From Flavobacterium sp. 5 (GTDB lineage: Bacteria; Bacteroidota; Bacteroidia; Flavobacteriales; Flavobacteriaceae): a DNA stretch of 64,000 nucleotides. A program made the position numbers and the translations under genes. The DNA lies in contig NZ_PHUE01000001.1 of the NCBI RefSeq assembly GCF_002813295.1, positions 2,480,001 to 2,544,000 on the forward strand. Reading direction: 5' to 3'. This document shows, in pieces, positions 8,597-17,865 of the stretch. Below the pieces are notes generated by a model. It was not told the origin of the DNA and made no database searches. It saw nothing but the letters and a program-made list of their open reading frames with translations. The first letter of the stretch is position 1. The number at the start of each line of letters is the position of its first letter.

Positions 8597-10498
8597 TTAC
8601 AAGGTTTCCTTAAGCCATTTGTAAAACTCTTTTTGCCAAACTTGAGCATTTTGAGGATGTAAAACCCAGTGATTTTCTTCTGGGAAATATAACAATCTGC
8701 TTTTTATTCCTCTCATCTGAGCCGCTTGAAAAGCTTCTTGTCCTTGTCCTATTGGTACTCTAAAATCAATTCCACCTTGAATAATCAAAATAGGTGTATT
8801 CCAGTTTTGCACGTGATTGATTGGGTTAAACTCATTGTACGCTTTTTGTGCTACAGCATTGCCTTTTTCCCAGTAAGGACCACCAAAATCCCAATTATTA
8901 AAGAAAACTTCTTCGGTGGTTCCAAACATACTTTGTGTATTGAAAACTCCGTCATGAGCAATAAATGTTTTGAATCTATTATTATGAATACCCGCTAAAT
9001 AAAATACTGAATATCCTCCATAGCTAGCGCCAATGCATCCTAAACGAGTTTTATCTACATAGCTTTCTTTGGCCACATCATCAATTGCCGAAAGATAATC
9101 GTTCATTACTTGTCCACCCCAATCTTTACTAATTTGCTCATTCCATTCTACACCATGACCTTGCATTCCACGACGATTTGGTGCAACAACAATATATCCG
9201 TTAGCAGCCATTAACTGAAAATTCCATCTAAAAGAGTACGATTGAGTCAATGGAGATTGTGGTCCACCTTGACAAAACAATAATGTTGGGTATTTTTTGG
9301 AAGCATCAAAATTAGGAGGTAAAGCTACCCAAACCATCATTTTTTTACCATCGGTAGTAGTAACGTAACGTCTTTCAACTTTCCCCATTTGTAATGAAGC
9401 ATAAGTTATTGTATTCACGTTAGATAATTGTTTCCAAGTGTTTTTCTTCAAATTATAAGAGAAAATTTCTGCTGCATGATTCATATCGGTTCTTGTAACG
9501 ATGAAATCATCACCCGAAATACCAATCATATCACTCACATCAAAATCACCATTTGATACTTGGCGAACTTGAACAGCTATTTTGGTCATTCCTGGAAAAT
9601 TCACTTCAAACAATTGTCTTGTTCCATCAATTGGAGCTATAAAATAAATTTTTCGCCCGTCTTTAGCCCACATAAATTGTTCTACAGTTCCATCCCAATT
9701 GGCTGTTAGATTCATTGTCATTCCTTTGAAACTAACCACTAAATCATTTTTATCTGATTCATATCCGTCACGTTTCATTTGCAACCAAGTCAAATCTCCA
9801 GATGGTGAAAATTGAGGAGCAGTATCATAACCCAAATTTCCTTCAGATCTATTTACCGTTTTTCCAGATTCCAGATTGTATTCAAATATATTAGTGTCTG
9901 TAGAAAGAGCGTATTGTGTTCCAGCTTTTTTCTTGGATACATATACAATACTTTTGCTGTCTGGTGACCAAATATAATCTTCATCACCACCAAAAGGTTT
10001 TTGCGGACTATCAAAATTTTCTCCTTTTAGGATATCAATTCCTTTAGCTCCTTCTTTATTCTCTTTGTAAAAAACGTGATTGAATTTACCCTCGTTCCAA
10101 GTGTCCCAATGGCGATAATCCAAACCATTATAAATTTGAACATTGGATTTGTCCAAATCAGGGTAATAGTCTTTTCCTAATACCTTATCGATTTTTACTT
10201 CTTCATTATAAACCAAATATTTTCCATCTGCAGAGACATTTTTATCTGCTAGAATTTCTTTTGTATCCGTAATTTCAACTGCTGTACCACCAGTAATTGC
10301 AACCGTATAATATTTAGAACTGGATTTGTTTTCTTCGATTGAAGGAGTTGATACTTTATAGACAATATTTTTGCCATCTTTAGAAATTCCTAAGGGAGAA
10401 ATTCGTCCTAATTTCCAAAGTAATTCTGGAGTCATTACATTTTGAGCACTTGCCGTTAAACCCATCATTGTTAGCATTAAAAAGAGTGTTTTTTTCAT
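8597..10498 (-). CDS. Secreted S9-family peptidase (dipeptidyl-peptidase / acylaminoacyl type)
   Basis: This serine peptidase releases short peptides from oligopeptides. I place the start at the ATG at 10498 because it opens a proper signal peptide (MKKTLFLMLTMMGLTASAQ); the frame runs 20 codons further upstream without a signal-like start. The N-terminal half is a WD40-like beta-propeller with repeated D-G-K turns. The C-terminal alpha/beta hydrolase has the nucleophile in GASYGGYS, the acid in GGIDFRVP and the histidine in ENHWVL. Length after the signal peptide (about 615) fits S9B/C enzymes. Confidence 0.92.
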   Translation of the reverse strand: MKKTLFLMLTMMGLTASAQNVMTPELLWKLGRISPLGISKDGKNIVYKVSTPSIEENKSSSKYYTVAITGGTAVEITDTKEILADKNVSADGKYLVYNEEVKIDKVLGKDYYPDLDKSNVQIYNGLDYRHWDTWNEGKFNHVFYKENKEGAKGIDILKGENFDSPQKPFGGDEDYIWSPDSKSIVYVSKKKAGTQYALSTDTNIFEYNLESGKTVNRSEGNLGYDTAPQFSPSGDLTWLQMKRDGYESDKNDLVVSFKGMTMNLTANWDGTVEQFMWAKDGRKIYFIAPIDGTRQLFEVNFPGMTKIAVQVRQVSNGDFDVSDMIGISGDDFIVTRTDMNHAAEIFSYNLKKNTWKQLSNVNTITYASLQMGKVERRYVTTTDGKKMMVWVALPPNFDASKKYPTLLFCQGGPQSPLTQSYSFRWNFQLMAANGYIVVAPNRRGMQGHGVEWNEQISKDWGGQVMNDYLSAIDDVAKESYVDKTRLGCIGASYGGYSVFYLAGIHNNRFKTFIAHDGVFNTQSMFGTTEEVFFNNWDFGGPYWEKGNAVAQKAYNEFNPINHVQNWNTPILIIQGGIDFRVPIGQGQEAFQAAQMRGIKSRLLYFPEENHWVLHPQNAQVWQKEFYKWLKETL

Positions 10499-10628
10499 AA
10501 TTATTGAAAATATATGTTCAGTTTTCAAATATAGCAATATAATTATCAATTCGAACAAGTAGTTGCACTTAAAAAAAACTTAAAAGAACTGATGCTTTTT
10601 ATTGCTGAAAAAGAATGTAAATAATTTA

Positions 10629-11039
10629 TTATTTATGGAATATTTCAATTGTAATTAAGGTTACAAAAAAGCATAATACCACTATAATTATGCTGGCAAT
10701 CATTATTTTTTTCATAAATGATTGTTTTGTTTTTTTTGCTTCAGAATTGATTGTAACCGTTGTATTGACTTTTGAAAAAGGTTCAACGGTTCGCATATAC
10801 TTTAACCATCCTCCATTCGCATAAATTTGTCTGCCTAAATCTGTTAAATCACATCGAAATCCTTGATCACATTCCAATATAACAAGTCCTTTTTTAACTA
10901 ATACATCAGCAAAAGCTTTGGAATTTTTCAGATTAAAACCGTATTCGTCCTTGAAATTTATACGCATCATATATTGGGATTTTGATGCATACAATAGCTT
11001 CATATTTACTTCTATGAGCTCATCAATATTTTCAAACAT
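10629..11039 (-). CDS. Tail-anchored small protein with winged-helix-like N-terminus
   Basis: I do not recognise this 136-residue protein. Residues 1-90 are soluble and look like a small helical/winged-helix fold (repeated helix pattern, then LVKKGLVILECDQGFRC and LTDLGRQIY, the kind of wing seen in DNA-binding domains). One membrane segment follows at about 112-132 (IMIASIIIVVLCFFVTLITI), with only a few residues after it. Topology therefore suggests a cytoplasmic domain anchored at the C-terminus. It stands alone between the S9 peptidase and a divergent oxidoreductase. Confidence 0.7.
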   Translation of the reverse strand: MFENIDELIEVNMKLLYASKSQYMMRINFKDEYGFNLKNSKAFADVLVKKGLVILECDQGFRCDLTDLGRQIYANGGWLKYMRTVEPFSKVNTTVTINSEAKKTKQSFMKKIMIASIIIVVLCFFVTLITIEIFHK

Positions 11040-11259
11040 AACAAAATATTTTAATTCAATTTTTATATTTAGGCTTCAGATTTCGTCTAACGAAAGAAAA
11101 ATCTTTTACATAAAACCTTCATTTACTTCACAATTATGATGCCAAATCATATTCCATTGGAAATAATAATATATTTTAAAAGTTAGCAATCTTGGTCATA
11201 TATTAAATTGATAACATTTGAAAACTGAAAAATTTATTTAATTTTATAAAAAAAAGCAG
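11040..11259. other. Divergent spacer
   Basis: AT-rich region between two divergent genes that must hold both promoters. I could not pick boxes with confidence and see no gene. Confidence 0.3.
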
Positions 11260-12372
11260 ATGCAACTAAGCTATTGGGAATTGAAAAATTGGTTCAGCCA
11301 GATAGATTACACTATTATTGGCAGTGGTATTGTTGGGTTACATACAGCGTTGCGCTTGCGCGAAAAATATCCAGATAGTAAAATATTAATTCTTGAAAAA
11401 GGTATGTTGCCACAGGGAGCCAGTACTAAAAACGCTGGATTTGCTTGTTTTGGTAGTATTTCTGAGATCATAGATGATTTAAAATCTCATACAGAAGAAG
11501 AGGTTATTCAACTCATCCAAAAAAGATGGAGTGGACTCCAATTATTAAGAAAACGCCTTGGTGATTCCACAATAGATTTCAAACCTTACGGAGGTTATGA
11601 ATTGTTTTTGAAAGAGGATGAAAGCAGTTTTTCAGAGTGTTCCAATAAATTGCCTTTTATTAATTCCATTTTAAAGCCTCTTTTTAAAACTGATGTATTT
11701 GCTAAAGAAGTAGACCGTTTTGGTTTTGGAGGTATCAACGAATATTTAATTTTCAATCCTTTTGAAGCTCAAATAGACACTGGAAATATGATGCAGGCCT
11801 TATTGAAGGAAGCCATTGCACAAGATATTTTAATTCTGAACCAACAAACGCTTACTTCCTATATAGATAACGAAAACAGTGTTGAAGTTGCTTTGGGAGA
11901 TTTTAGTTTCACTACCAAAAAATTATTGTTTGCTACTAATGGTTTTGCCAACAAACTAACCGAAGGAGCTGTAAAACCAGCAAGAGCTCAGGTTATTATC
12001 ACAGAACCCATTCCAAATCTTGACATTAAAGGAACATTTCATTTAGACAAAGGCTATTATTATTTTAGAAACATAGGCAACCGAATATTGCTTGGTGGTG
12101 GACGAAACCTAGATTTTGAAGCTGAAAATACAACTGAATTTGGTCAAACAGAAATTGTGCAAAAAAAATTGGAAGACTTATTAAAAAAAGTAATTTTGCC
12201 CAACCAAGAAGTTCAAATTGAACACCGCTGGAGCGGAATCATGGGCATTGGTAACAGCAAAAAACCTATTGTGGAGCAACTGTCTGAAAACGTGTATTGT
12301 GGCGTTCGTCTTGGCGGTATGGGAGTAGCAATAGGCAGTATAATAGGAACAGAATTAGCAGATTTAGTATAA
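11260..12372 (+). CDS. FAD-dependent oxidoreductase of the D-amino acid oxidase (DAO) family
   Basis: This 370-residue cytoplasmic flavoprotein probably oxidises an amine or amino acid. The dinucleotide-binding motif is DYTIIGSGIVGLHTALRL (about 16-33), followed by E47 of the FAD ribose contact (LILEKG) and the substrate-side GASTKNAGFACFGS stretch. A C-terminal FAD loop, HRWSGIMGIG, then VYCGVRLGGMGVAIGS, is typical of glycine oxidase-like enzymes. The substrate cannot be read from sequence. mtgA begins 4 nt after its stop, so the two are probably co-transcribed although no functional link is known. Confidence 0.88.
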   Translation: MQLSYWELKNWFSQIDYTIIGSGIVGLHTALRLREKYPDSKILILEKGMLPQGASTKNAGFACFGSISEIIDDLKSHTEEEVIQLIQKRWSGLQLLRKRLGDSTIDFKPYGGYELFLKEDESSFSECSNKLPFINSILKPLFKTDVFAKEVDRFGFGGINEYLIFNPFEAQIDTGNMMQALLKEAIAQDILILNQQTLTSYIDNENSVEVALGDFSFTTKKLLFATNGFANKLTEGAVKPARAQVIITEPIPNLDIKGTFHLDKGYYYFRNIGNRILLGGGRNLDFEAENTTEFGQTEIVQKKLEDLLKKVILPNQEVQIEHRWSGIMGIGNSKKPIVEQLSENVYCGVRLGGMGVAIGSIIGTELADLV

Positions 12373-12376
12373 AAAA

Positions 12377-13123
12377 ATGGCAACCAAAATAACACCAAAA
12401 AAAACAACAACTAAGAAGCCCGTGAAAAAAAAATCGGGAAGTTTTATGACCAAAGTAAAATGGTTTTTATTAAAAGTGTTGTTGTGGTTTTTTGGACTTT
12501 CAATAGCCTCTGTAGTCCTTTTTAAATTTGTACCCGTTCCATTCACACCTTTAATGGTAATGCGTTATTTTGAAAACAACGGAGCGAATAAGGAAAATCA
12601 TTTTAGTCACAATTGGGAACCAATCGAAAAAATTTCTATGAATTTACAAAAAGCCGTAATCGCTAGTGAAGACGGAACTTTTTTAACTCATAATGGTTTT
12701 GATTTTATCGCCATGCAAAAAGCCTATAAAAGCAATGAAAGAGGGCGAAAAATAAAAGGAGGAAGTACTATTTCACAACAAACGGCCAAAAATGTTTTTC
12801 TTTGGCAAGGACGTAGTTACCTTCGTAAAGGTCTCGAAGCTTATTTTACTGTTTTAATAGAGCTCATTTGGGGCAAAGAACGCATCATGGAGGTCTATCT
12901 CAATAGTATCGAAATGGGCGATGGTGTTTACGGAGCTTATGCCGCAACAGAACATTGGTATCGTAAAGATGCATCTAGTTTAACGATGCAACAAGCGGCT
13001 GGAATCGCAGCTATTTTACCAAATCCAAGAAGATTTAAAGCAACTAGTTCCTCATCCTACATCAACAATAGAAAAGCAAAAATTGTTCGAATTATGAGGC
13101 AAATTGGAAAAATTGAATATTAA
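12377..13123 (+). CDS. mtgA: Monofunctional peptidoglycan glycosyltransferase
   Basis: This enzyme polymerises lipid II into glycan strands at the inner membrane. The 248-residue protein has a Lys-rich start, one membrane segment (about 33-52) and a GT51 domain. Visible motifs are the catalytic Glu in ASEDGTFLTHNGFD, then GGSTISQQTAKN and the YLNSIEMGDGVYG signature. There is no transpeptidase domain. It follows the FAD oxidoreductase by 4 nt and ends before a bidirectional terminator. Confidence 0.95.
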   Translation: MATKITPKKTTTKKPVKKKSGSFMTKVKWFLLKVLLWFFGLSIASVVLFKFVPVPFTPLMVMRYFENNGANKENHFSHNWEPIEKISMNLQKAVIASEDGTFLTHNGFDFIAMQKAYKSNERGRKIKGGSTISQQTAKNVFLWQGRSYLRKGLEAYFTVLIELIWGKERIMEVYLNSIEMGDGVYGAYAATEHWYRKDASSLTMQQAAGIAAILPNPRRFKATSSSSYINNRKAKIVRIMRQIGKIEY

Positions 13124-13127
13124 AAAT

Positions 13128-13158
13128 AAACCCCAATAGCAAAATGGTATTGGGGTTT
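13128..13158. terminator. Bidirectional terminator between mtgA and the TonB receptor
   Basis: Arms AAACCCCAATA and TATTGGGGTTT (11 bp) are flanked by A-rich and T-rich tracts and sit between two convergent genes. Confidence 0.85.
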
Positions 13159-13179
13159 TCTTTTTTTAAATATTTCAAT

Positions 13180-15387
13180 TTAGAATTTAAAAGCAATTCC
13201 TAAAACACCATTGATTCCTATATTGGGAATCCCTGCCGTTGCCAAACGTGACAAATGTGGAACATAGGTTTTGTTTAGTAAATTATTTCCGTTCAAGTTG
13301 ATATCAAAAGCGGTTTTTCCAAATTTTACTTTTCCACCAAAACCCATATTTAGTAATGTATAACCATCTGAAGAAATATCATAACCACTTACATTATTTT
13401 GGCTAAAAGTGGTTGAAACATTCAAAGTTGCGAATCCATCTTCAAGCCATTTGCCAAGGATAAAATCTGTTTTTAAAGTATTATTCCAATTGTTTGCTGG
13501 AATTTGAGGCAAAAAGCCTCCACTTTGTAATTTTCCAGTTACTGTAGAAAAGCTTGTTTCAAAATGCAACCAATCCAAAGGATGCGGATGAATATGCAAG
13601 GCAACTTCTCCACCATATAAATTTGCATTGTTTTGAATGTAATCATATACTTTCACTCCATCAAGTTCTTCTCCAGAAGGAGCAGCATAAATATAATCGT
13701 TGATATGATTGTAAAAACCACTTACGCTAAACTCAAAATGACTGATTTTATATTCTAAATCTAAATCAGTTTGTAGGTTTTGCTCCGTTTTCAAATTAGG
13801 ATTCCCAACTTCATATCGAAAAGTACCTTCATGAATACCATTAGACGATAACTCAGCTAAGTTTGGTGCTCTGAAACCAGTTGCAGCATTCAAACGAAAA
13901 GTTAAATCAGTTGCTAAATCGGTTTTATAACCCAATGAAGCATTGAAACTATCGTATTTTTTATCAAGAGCTTCAAAATAACCTTCTTCATCAATAATTC
14001 CATGCTCATCAGAAACTAAATGTCTGTTATCAAAACGAATTCCTGCTTGTAATGAATTAGAACCCCAACTATAAATTCCTGTTCCAAATATTCCAAAATC
14101 ATTGGTTACAGCATTTGGAATTAAATATTCTTCACCAAGATTTTTATTTTGTTGAGACATTCCTTGAACACCAACAATAGTTTCAAACTTCCCTAAAGTA
14201 GGCAAATAATATTTGACGTTATAATCGAAAGTATTCAAAATCATGTGTAAAACGGCAACATTACTGTCTTCAAACTCATTACGATCATTTCTGATGTAAC
14301 CCAAATTTACATCCATTTTAGAATTACTAAAAAACAAAGTATTATTCAAAGAGAATAAATTATTATAAACCCCTTGTTTTGGAAAAGCCGTTTTCTTGGA
14401 AGTCGTTTGATCTGCAATACCTTCTTCTGGAATTCCAAGATCTAAATTGTTGTAATTATATCTCAAAACACTGGAGAATTTGGCATTACTATACCCAATT
14501 CCAGCTTTGAAATCCATTTCTTGATAACGAGTATTAGTAACACGATCTCCGTCTGGAATTTTATAATCAGATTGAGTTGTGTATGCTCCACGAATTAAAT
14601 ATTTCCAATTATCGGTAGATGCTTTTAAACCCAAAGTAGTATTACTTCCAAGAGTATTCGAAAATAATCTTTGTCCAAAATCTCCTTGAAAAGTATTGGC
14701 AGCAGCAAATTTTTCGGGATTAAAAAATAAAACACCACCTAACGCATCAGAACCGTACAATAAAGAAGCAGGTCCTTTGATTACTTCGACATTTTCTACA
14801 CCAGCATCATTTAAGCCCAAACCATGTTCATCACCAAACTGCTGATTTTCTATTCGAACACCTTGGCTGTAGACCAAAACTCGGTTACCGCTTAGCCCTC
14901 GAATTACTGGTTTACCAATAGAAGTTCCTGTAGAAACTTGAGAGACTCCAGGAATAGTAGCTAATCCTTCTATTAAAGTTGCACTTCCTTTTTCGTGCAT
15001 CGATTTGATACTTTGTCTATCAACTTTCATTACATTTTGTGATTGTAATTTTGAGAAAGGGGTAGACACTATAACTTCATCCATTTGAAAAGCCATTTCT
15101 TCTAAAACCACATCAAGTATTGGTGTATTTTGAACTTTTACTACTCGTTGGTTTTGAGATGCAAATCCCACGAATGAAAACGCAAGAGTTACATCGCCAT
15201 TAGGCAATTGAGTCAAAGTATACAACCCATTTTCATCTGTTTTTGTGGATTTATGTAGTTCTGGAGCATCAACTATAACTCCCGCTAAAGGGTTATTTTG
15301 AGAATTAGTTACTTTTCCAGAGATTGAATTTTGTGCTTGTAAAAAACTGCTAAGCCCTAGTAATAGAGCTACTATATATTTTTTCAT
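13180..15387 (-). CDS. TonB-dependent outer-membrane receptor, possibly for a metal
   Basis: This is a 735-residue outer-membrane transporter. It has a signal peptide (1-18), a carboxypeptidase-D-like beta domain (about 20-100, SGKVTNSQNNPLAGVIVDA), a TonB plug (about 115-230, with PVIRGLSGNRVLV and GPASLLYGSDALGG) and a beta-barrel ending in the aromatic residue F. The plug contains GDEHG and the end contains YVPHLSRLATAGIPNIG, features I associate with ZnuD-like zinc or copper receptors. The adjacent His/Cys-rich protein supports a metal substrate. Substrate is inferred, not shown. Confidence 0.9.
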   Translation of the reverse strand: MKKYIVALLLGLSSFLQAQNSISGKVTNSQNNPLAGVIVDAPELHKSTKTDENGLYTLTQLPNGDVTLAFSFVGFASQNQRVVKVQNTPILDVVLEEMAFQMDEVIVSTPFSKLQSQNVMKVDRQSIKSMHEKGSATLIEGLATIPGVSQVSTGTSIGKPVIRGLSGNRVLVYSQGVRIENQQFGDEHGLGLNDAGVENVEVIKGPASLLYGSDALGGVLFFNPEKFAAANTFQGDFGQRLFSNTLGSNTTLGLKASTDNWKYLIRGAYTTQSDYKIPDGDRVTNTRYQEMDFKAGIGYSNAKFSSVLRYNYNNLDLGIPEEGIADQTTSKKTAFPKQGVYNNLFSLNNTLFFSNSKMDVNLGYIRNDRNEFEDSNVAVLHMILNTFDYNVKYYLPTLGKFETIVGVQGMSQQNKNLGEEYLIPNAVTNDFGIFGTGIYSWGSNSLQAGIRFDNRHLVSDEHGIIDEEGYFEALDKKYDSFNASLGYKTDLATDLTFRLNAATGFRAPNLAELSSNGIHEGTFRYEVGNPNLKTEQNLQTDLDLEYKISHFEFSVSGFYNHINDYIYAAPSGEELDGVKVYDYIQNNANLYGGEVALHIHPHPLDWLHFETSFSTVTGKLQSGGFLPQIPANNWNNTLKTDFILGKWLEDGFATLNVSTTFSQNNVSGYDISSDGYTLLNMGFGGKVKFGKTAFDINLNGNNLLNKTYVPHLSRLATAGIPNIGINGVLGIAFKF

Positions 15388-15473
15388 TTAAATAATTGTA
15401 TTATCTCTGATCAAAGCTCTTTATAGAAAAGTAGCAAATGACAGAAAGTGATTTTGTAAATAATAAAGCATCC

Positions 15474-15500
15474 GACAATTTTTCAACAAAGAAAATTGTC
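15474..15500. other. Hairpin upstream of the TonB receptor
   Basis: Arms GACAATTTT and AAAATTGTC (9 bp) lie between the small His/Cys gene and the receptor. There is no T-run, so it could be an mRNA structure or an operator. Confidence 0.3.
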
Positions 15501-15550
15501 AGTACATAAGTGCTTAAATTTAAAAATGGAATAACCCAAAAAATGGTTAT

Positions 15551-15898
15551 TTAAATACAATTTGGGGGACCACGATGGGAATACAAACTGCCCGAAAATG
15601 AAAAAATAGATTCGGCGTATGTAGAGAAATAGGGGATATTATAATTCCCAGCTAAAAATGCGTAGGAATATTTTATTGGAGTTATAAAACTGCTGAAACC
15701 AAATTGACAAACATAACAATGATCAAAACTGTGATGTTGATGGGTAAATTCAGAACTGGAATTATAGGCGTGATGACATTGTTTCTCAGAAAACTTCTCT
15801 TGAAGATGCCCAATACTATCAAAAGATTGAAACAGTATCGAGAACAATACTGCAACGACTAAAGAGAGATTTATTATGAGTTGTTTCCTTTTCATCAT
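15551..15898 (-). CDS. Small exported His/Cys-rich protein
   Basis: This 115-residue protein has an N-terminal hydrophobic segment (about 8-27) that is a signal peptide or anchor. It is followed by a dense cluster of possible metal ligands at about 40-66: CHHAY, then HQHHSFDHCYVC. It ends in RGPPNCI, like the RxPP end of DUF2946-type proteins. It lies 163 nt upstream of the TonB receptor on the same strand. I infer metal binding or sensing for that receptor. An alternative start is the second Met codon. Confidence 0.75.
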   Translation of the reverse strand: MMKRKQLIINLSLVVAVLFSILFQSFDSIGHLQEKFSEKQCHHAYNSSSEFTHQHHSFDHCYVCQFGFSSFITPIKYSYAFLAGNYNIPYFSTYAESIFSFSGSLYSHRGPPNCI

Positions 15899-15917
15899 CG
15901 CAAAGGTAGTAAAACAA

Positions 15918-15949
15918 AAAAACTACAACTGTTTAAAGTTGTAGTTTTT
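15918..15949 (-). terminator. Terminator of asd
   Basis: Arms AAAAACTACAACT and AGTTGTAGTTTTT (13 bp, 6-nt loop) are followed on the minus strand by T5, 26 nt after the asd stop. Confidence 0.85.
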
Positions 15950-15974
15950 GTAGTTATTAAATTGTAAAAAAGGA

Positions 15975-16964
15975 TTAAACCAATTTTGAAGCTATTAAGT
16001 ATTCAGCAATTTGAATCGTATTTGTTGCAGCACCTTTTCTTAAGTTATCAGCAACAATCCACATATTCAATGTGTTATCCTGGCTTTCGTCACGACGAAT
16101 TCTACCTACGAAAACATCATTTTTGCCTTCAGCATATCTTGGCATTGGGTATGTAAAAGTGTCTAAATTATCTTGAACTACAATACCAGCAGTTTGACTC
16201 AAAATAGTTCTTACATCGTTTACATCAAAATCATTACTGAATTCAACATTTACTGCTTCACTATGTCCACCAACAACAGGTACACGAACAGCAGTAGCAG
16301 TAACTTTGATACTATCATCGCTTAAGATTTTTTTGGTTTCTTTAACCAATTTCATCTCTTCTTTAGTGTATCCATTATCTTCAAAGCTATCACATTGTGG
16401 AATACAGTTTCTGTTGATTTTGTATTTGTAAACCATGTCGCCTTCTATTCCAGCCACTTCATTTTCGAATTGCTGAACCGCTTTTACACCAGTCCCAGTG
16501 ATAGATTGGTAAGTTGAAACAATTACACGTTTTACATTGTATTTTTTGTGTAACGGAGCCAAAGCCAATACCATTTGAATAGTCGAACAGTTTGGATTAG
16601 CAATAATTTTATCTTCTTTTGTTAATTGGTCAGCATTGATTTCTGGAACCACTAATTTTTTGGTTGGATCCATTCTCCAAGCAGATGAATTGTCAATAAC
16701 TGTAGTTCCTGCTTCAGCAAATTTTGGAGCCCATAGTAATGAGGTTTCTCCTCCAGCAGAGAACAAAGCAATATCTGCTTTCATATCCACAGCAGTTTGT
16801 AATCCTACTACAGTATGTTTTTGCCCTTTGAATTCAATTACTTTTCCCACTGATCTTTCAGAAGCAACTAATATTAATTCTGTGTATGGAAAATTTCTTT
16901 CTTCTAATACTTTCAACATGATTTCGCCAACCATTCCGGTAGCACCTACAACTGCTATTTTCAT
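15975..16964 (-). CDS. asd: Aspartate-semialdehyde dehydrogenase
   Basis: This enzyme reduces aspartyl phosphate to aspartate semialdehyde with NADPH, at the branch to lysine, diaminopimelate, threonine and methionine. The 329-residue protein starts MKIAVVGATGMVGEIML, the Rossmann nucleotide loop. The catalytic Cys is in ANPNCSTIQM (about 125-134) and the GGHSEAVNVEF region (about 235) is the family signature. It is a single-gene unit with its own promoter and terminator. Confidence 0.96.
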   Translation of the reverse strand: MKIAVVGATGMVGEIMLKVLEERNFPYTELILVASERSVGKVIEFKGQKHTVVGLQTAVDMKADIALFSAGGETSLLWAPKFAEAGTTVIDNSSAWRMDPTKKLVVPEINADQLTKEDKIIANPNCSTIQMVLALAPLHKKYNVKRVIVSTYQSITGTGVKAVQQFENEVAGIEGDMVYKYKINRNCIPQCDSFEDNGYTKEEMKLVKETKKILSDDSIKVTATAVRVPVVGGHSEAVNVEFSNDFDVNDVRTILSQTAGIVVQDNLDTFTYPMPRYAEGKNDVFVGRIRRDESQDNTLNMWIVADNLRKGAATNTIQIAEYLIASKLV

Positions 16965-17001
16965 TCTATATATTTTTATTGTGTATTTCTATTTTGAAGG
17001 A

Positions 17002-17032
17002 CAAAAGTAAGTAATCTTCAAAAGATAACAAG
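17002..17032 (-). promoter_or_regulatory. Promoter of asd (Bacteroidota type)
   Basis: On the minus strand CTTG (17029-17032), 19 nt, then TACTTTTG (17002-17009) fits the TTTG-N19-TAnnTTTG pattern with one mismatch in the -33 box, 37 nt before the ATG. Confidence 0.5.
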
Positions 17033-17079
17033 GGGGTTAACAAAAATTAACAAAATGTTATAAATCAAACAAAATAGAA

Positions 17080-17104
17080 AAACCACTCTTTTAGAGAGTG
17101 GTTT
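17080..17104 (-). terminator. Terminator downstream of mscL
   Basis: Arms AAACCACTCT and AGAGTGGTTT with a 5-nt loop continue into TTCTATTTT on the minus strand, about 115 nt after the mscL stop. Confidence 0.75.
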
Positions 17105-17219
17105 GGTTAGAATATATAATGTAGCGGTATTTTTTAGAGTTGCTAAGTTTCAAAGTTTATACTGCTCTTTAAAGAATATTTCGAGAACTCTTTATTTTTT
17201 AAATCAAAAGCTTAGTCAG

Positions 17220-17609
17220 TTAGATACTTTTATTGCTTTTCAATAAATCACGAATCTGTATAAGTAATTCTTCCTGTGTAGGTCCTGCTGGCGGAGCTTC
17301 AACAACTGCTTCTTTCTTTTTAGCTGCGTTAATTCCTTTGATAATAAGGAATAATACAAAAGCAATGATGATAAAATTAATCACGGCTGAAATAAACATT
17401 CCGTATTTTACACCACCAAAAACAGTAAGCTCTTCTATTTTTGACAAATTAGCGGCTGACAATGCTGGCTTTAATAAAAGAGGAGTAATTACATCTTCAA
17501 TTAATGAGCTTATGATTTTTCCGAAAGCACCACCGATGATAACCCCTATAGCAAGATCAACTACGTTGCCTTTCATTGCAAAGGCTTTAAATTCTGAAAG
17601 CATTCCCAT
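17220..17609 (-). CDS. mscL: Large-conductance mechanosensitive channel
   Basis: This inner-membrane channel opens under membrane tension and releases solutes after hypo-osmotic shock. The 129-residue protein has the conserved N-terminus FKAFAMKGNVVDLAIGVIIGGAFGKIISS, which forms the pore helix. A periplasmic loop and a second membrane helix (about 68-90) follow, and then a charged cytoplasmic bundle ending QIRDLLK. Length is standard. Two Met codons (positions 1 and 3) are possible starts. Confidence 0.96.
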   Translation of the reverse strand: MGMLSEFKAFAMKGNVVDLAIGVIIGGAFGKIISSLIEDVITPLLLKPALSAANLSKIEELTVFGGVKYGMFISAVINFIIIAFVLFLIIKGINAAKKKEAVVEAPPAGPTQEELLIQIRDLLKSNKSI

Positions 17610-17639
17610 ATAATTAAAATTTAAGATTAATAACTCCTA

Positions 17640-17666
17640 CGAATATAGTTAATTTTTGAAAGCAAA
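17640..17666 (-). promoter_or_regulatory. Candidate promoter of mscL
   Basis: Minus-strand TTTG (17663-17666), 15 nt, then TATATTCG (17640-17647). The spacing is short for the Bacteroidota pattern and the -7 box has one mismatch. Confidence 0.3.
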
Positions 17667-17738
17667 ATCGTGTTTGTATTGCTACTTCTCAATATGATTT
17701 TGTCATTTTATTATTAGAAAAATTCGTTTATTTATTCC

Positions 17739-17850
17739 GCGTGAGGGATTGTAGTGGAGCTCTTTTTATATTTGGCGATTTTTCTTCGCCAAATATAAAA
17801 AAGCGGGAACGGAAAGCCCGACCCGACCTTTTCGGGAGGGTCACGCCCAA
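17739..17850. repeat. Dispersed intergenic repeat, type A, copy 1
   Basis: It begins GCGTGAGGGAT and ends GGGTCACGCCCAA, so its ends can pair (GCGTGA with TCACGC). Inside are a strong hairpin (arms TTTTATATTTGGCGA and its complement, about 17764-17800) and a smaller one around CCCGACC. It lies between mscL and murF-alr. Related copies are at 36159 and 48738. Confidence 0.75.
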
Positions 17851-17865
17851 ATAATTGAAATGATT

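Noticed and set aside
16636..17010. 124-codon frame antisense to asd
   Set aside because: It is a shadow of a complete asd gene and ends in the asd promoter region.
17233..17613. 126-codon frame antisense to mscL
   Set aside because: mscL on the opposite strand is a complete, standard-length family member; the antisense frame has no recognisable features.
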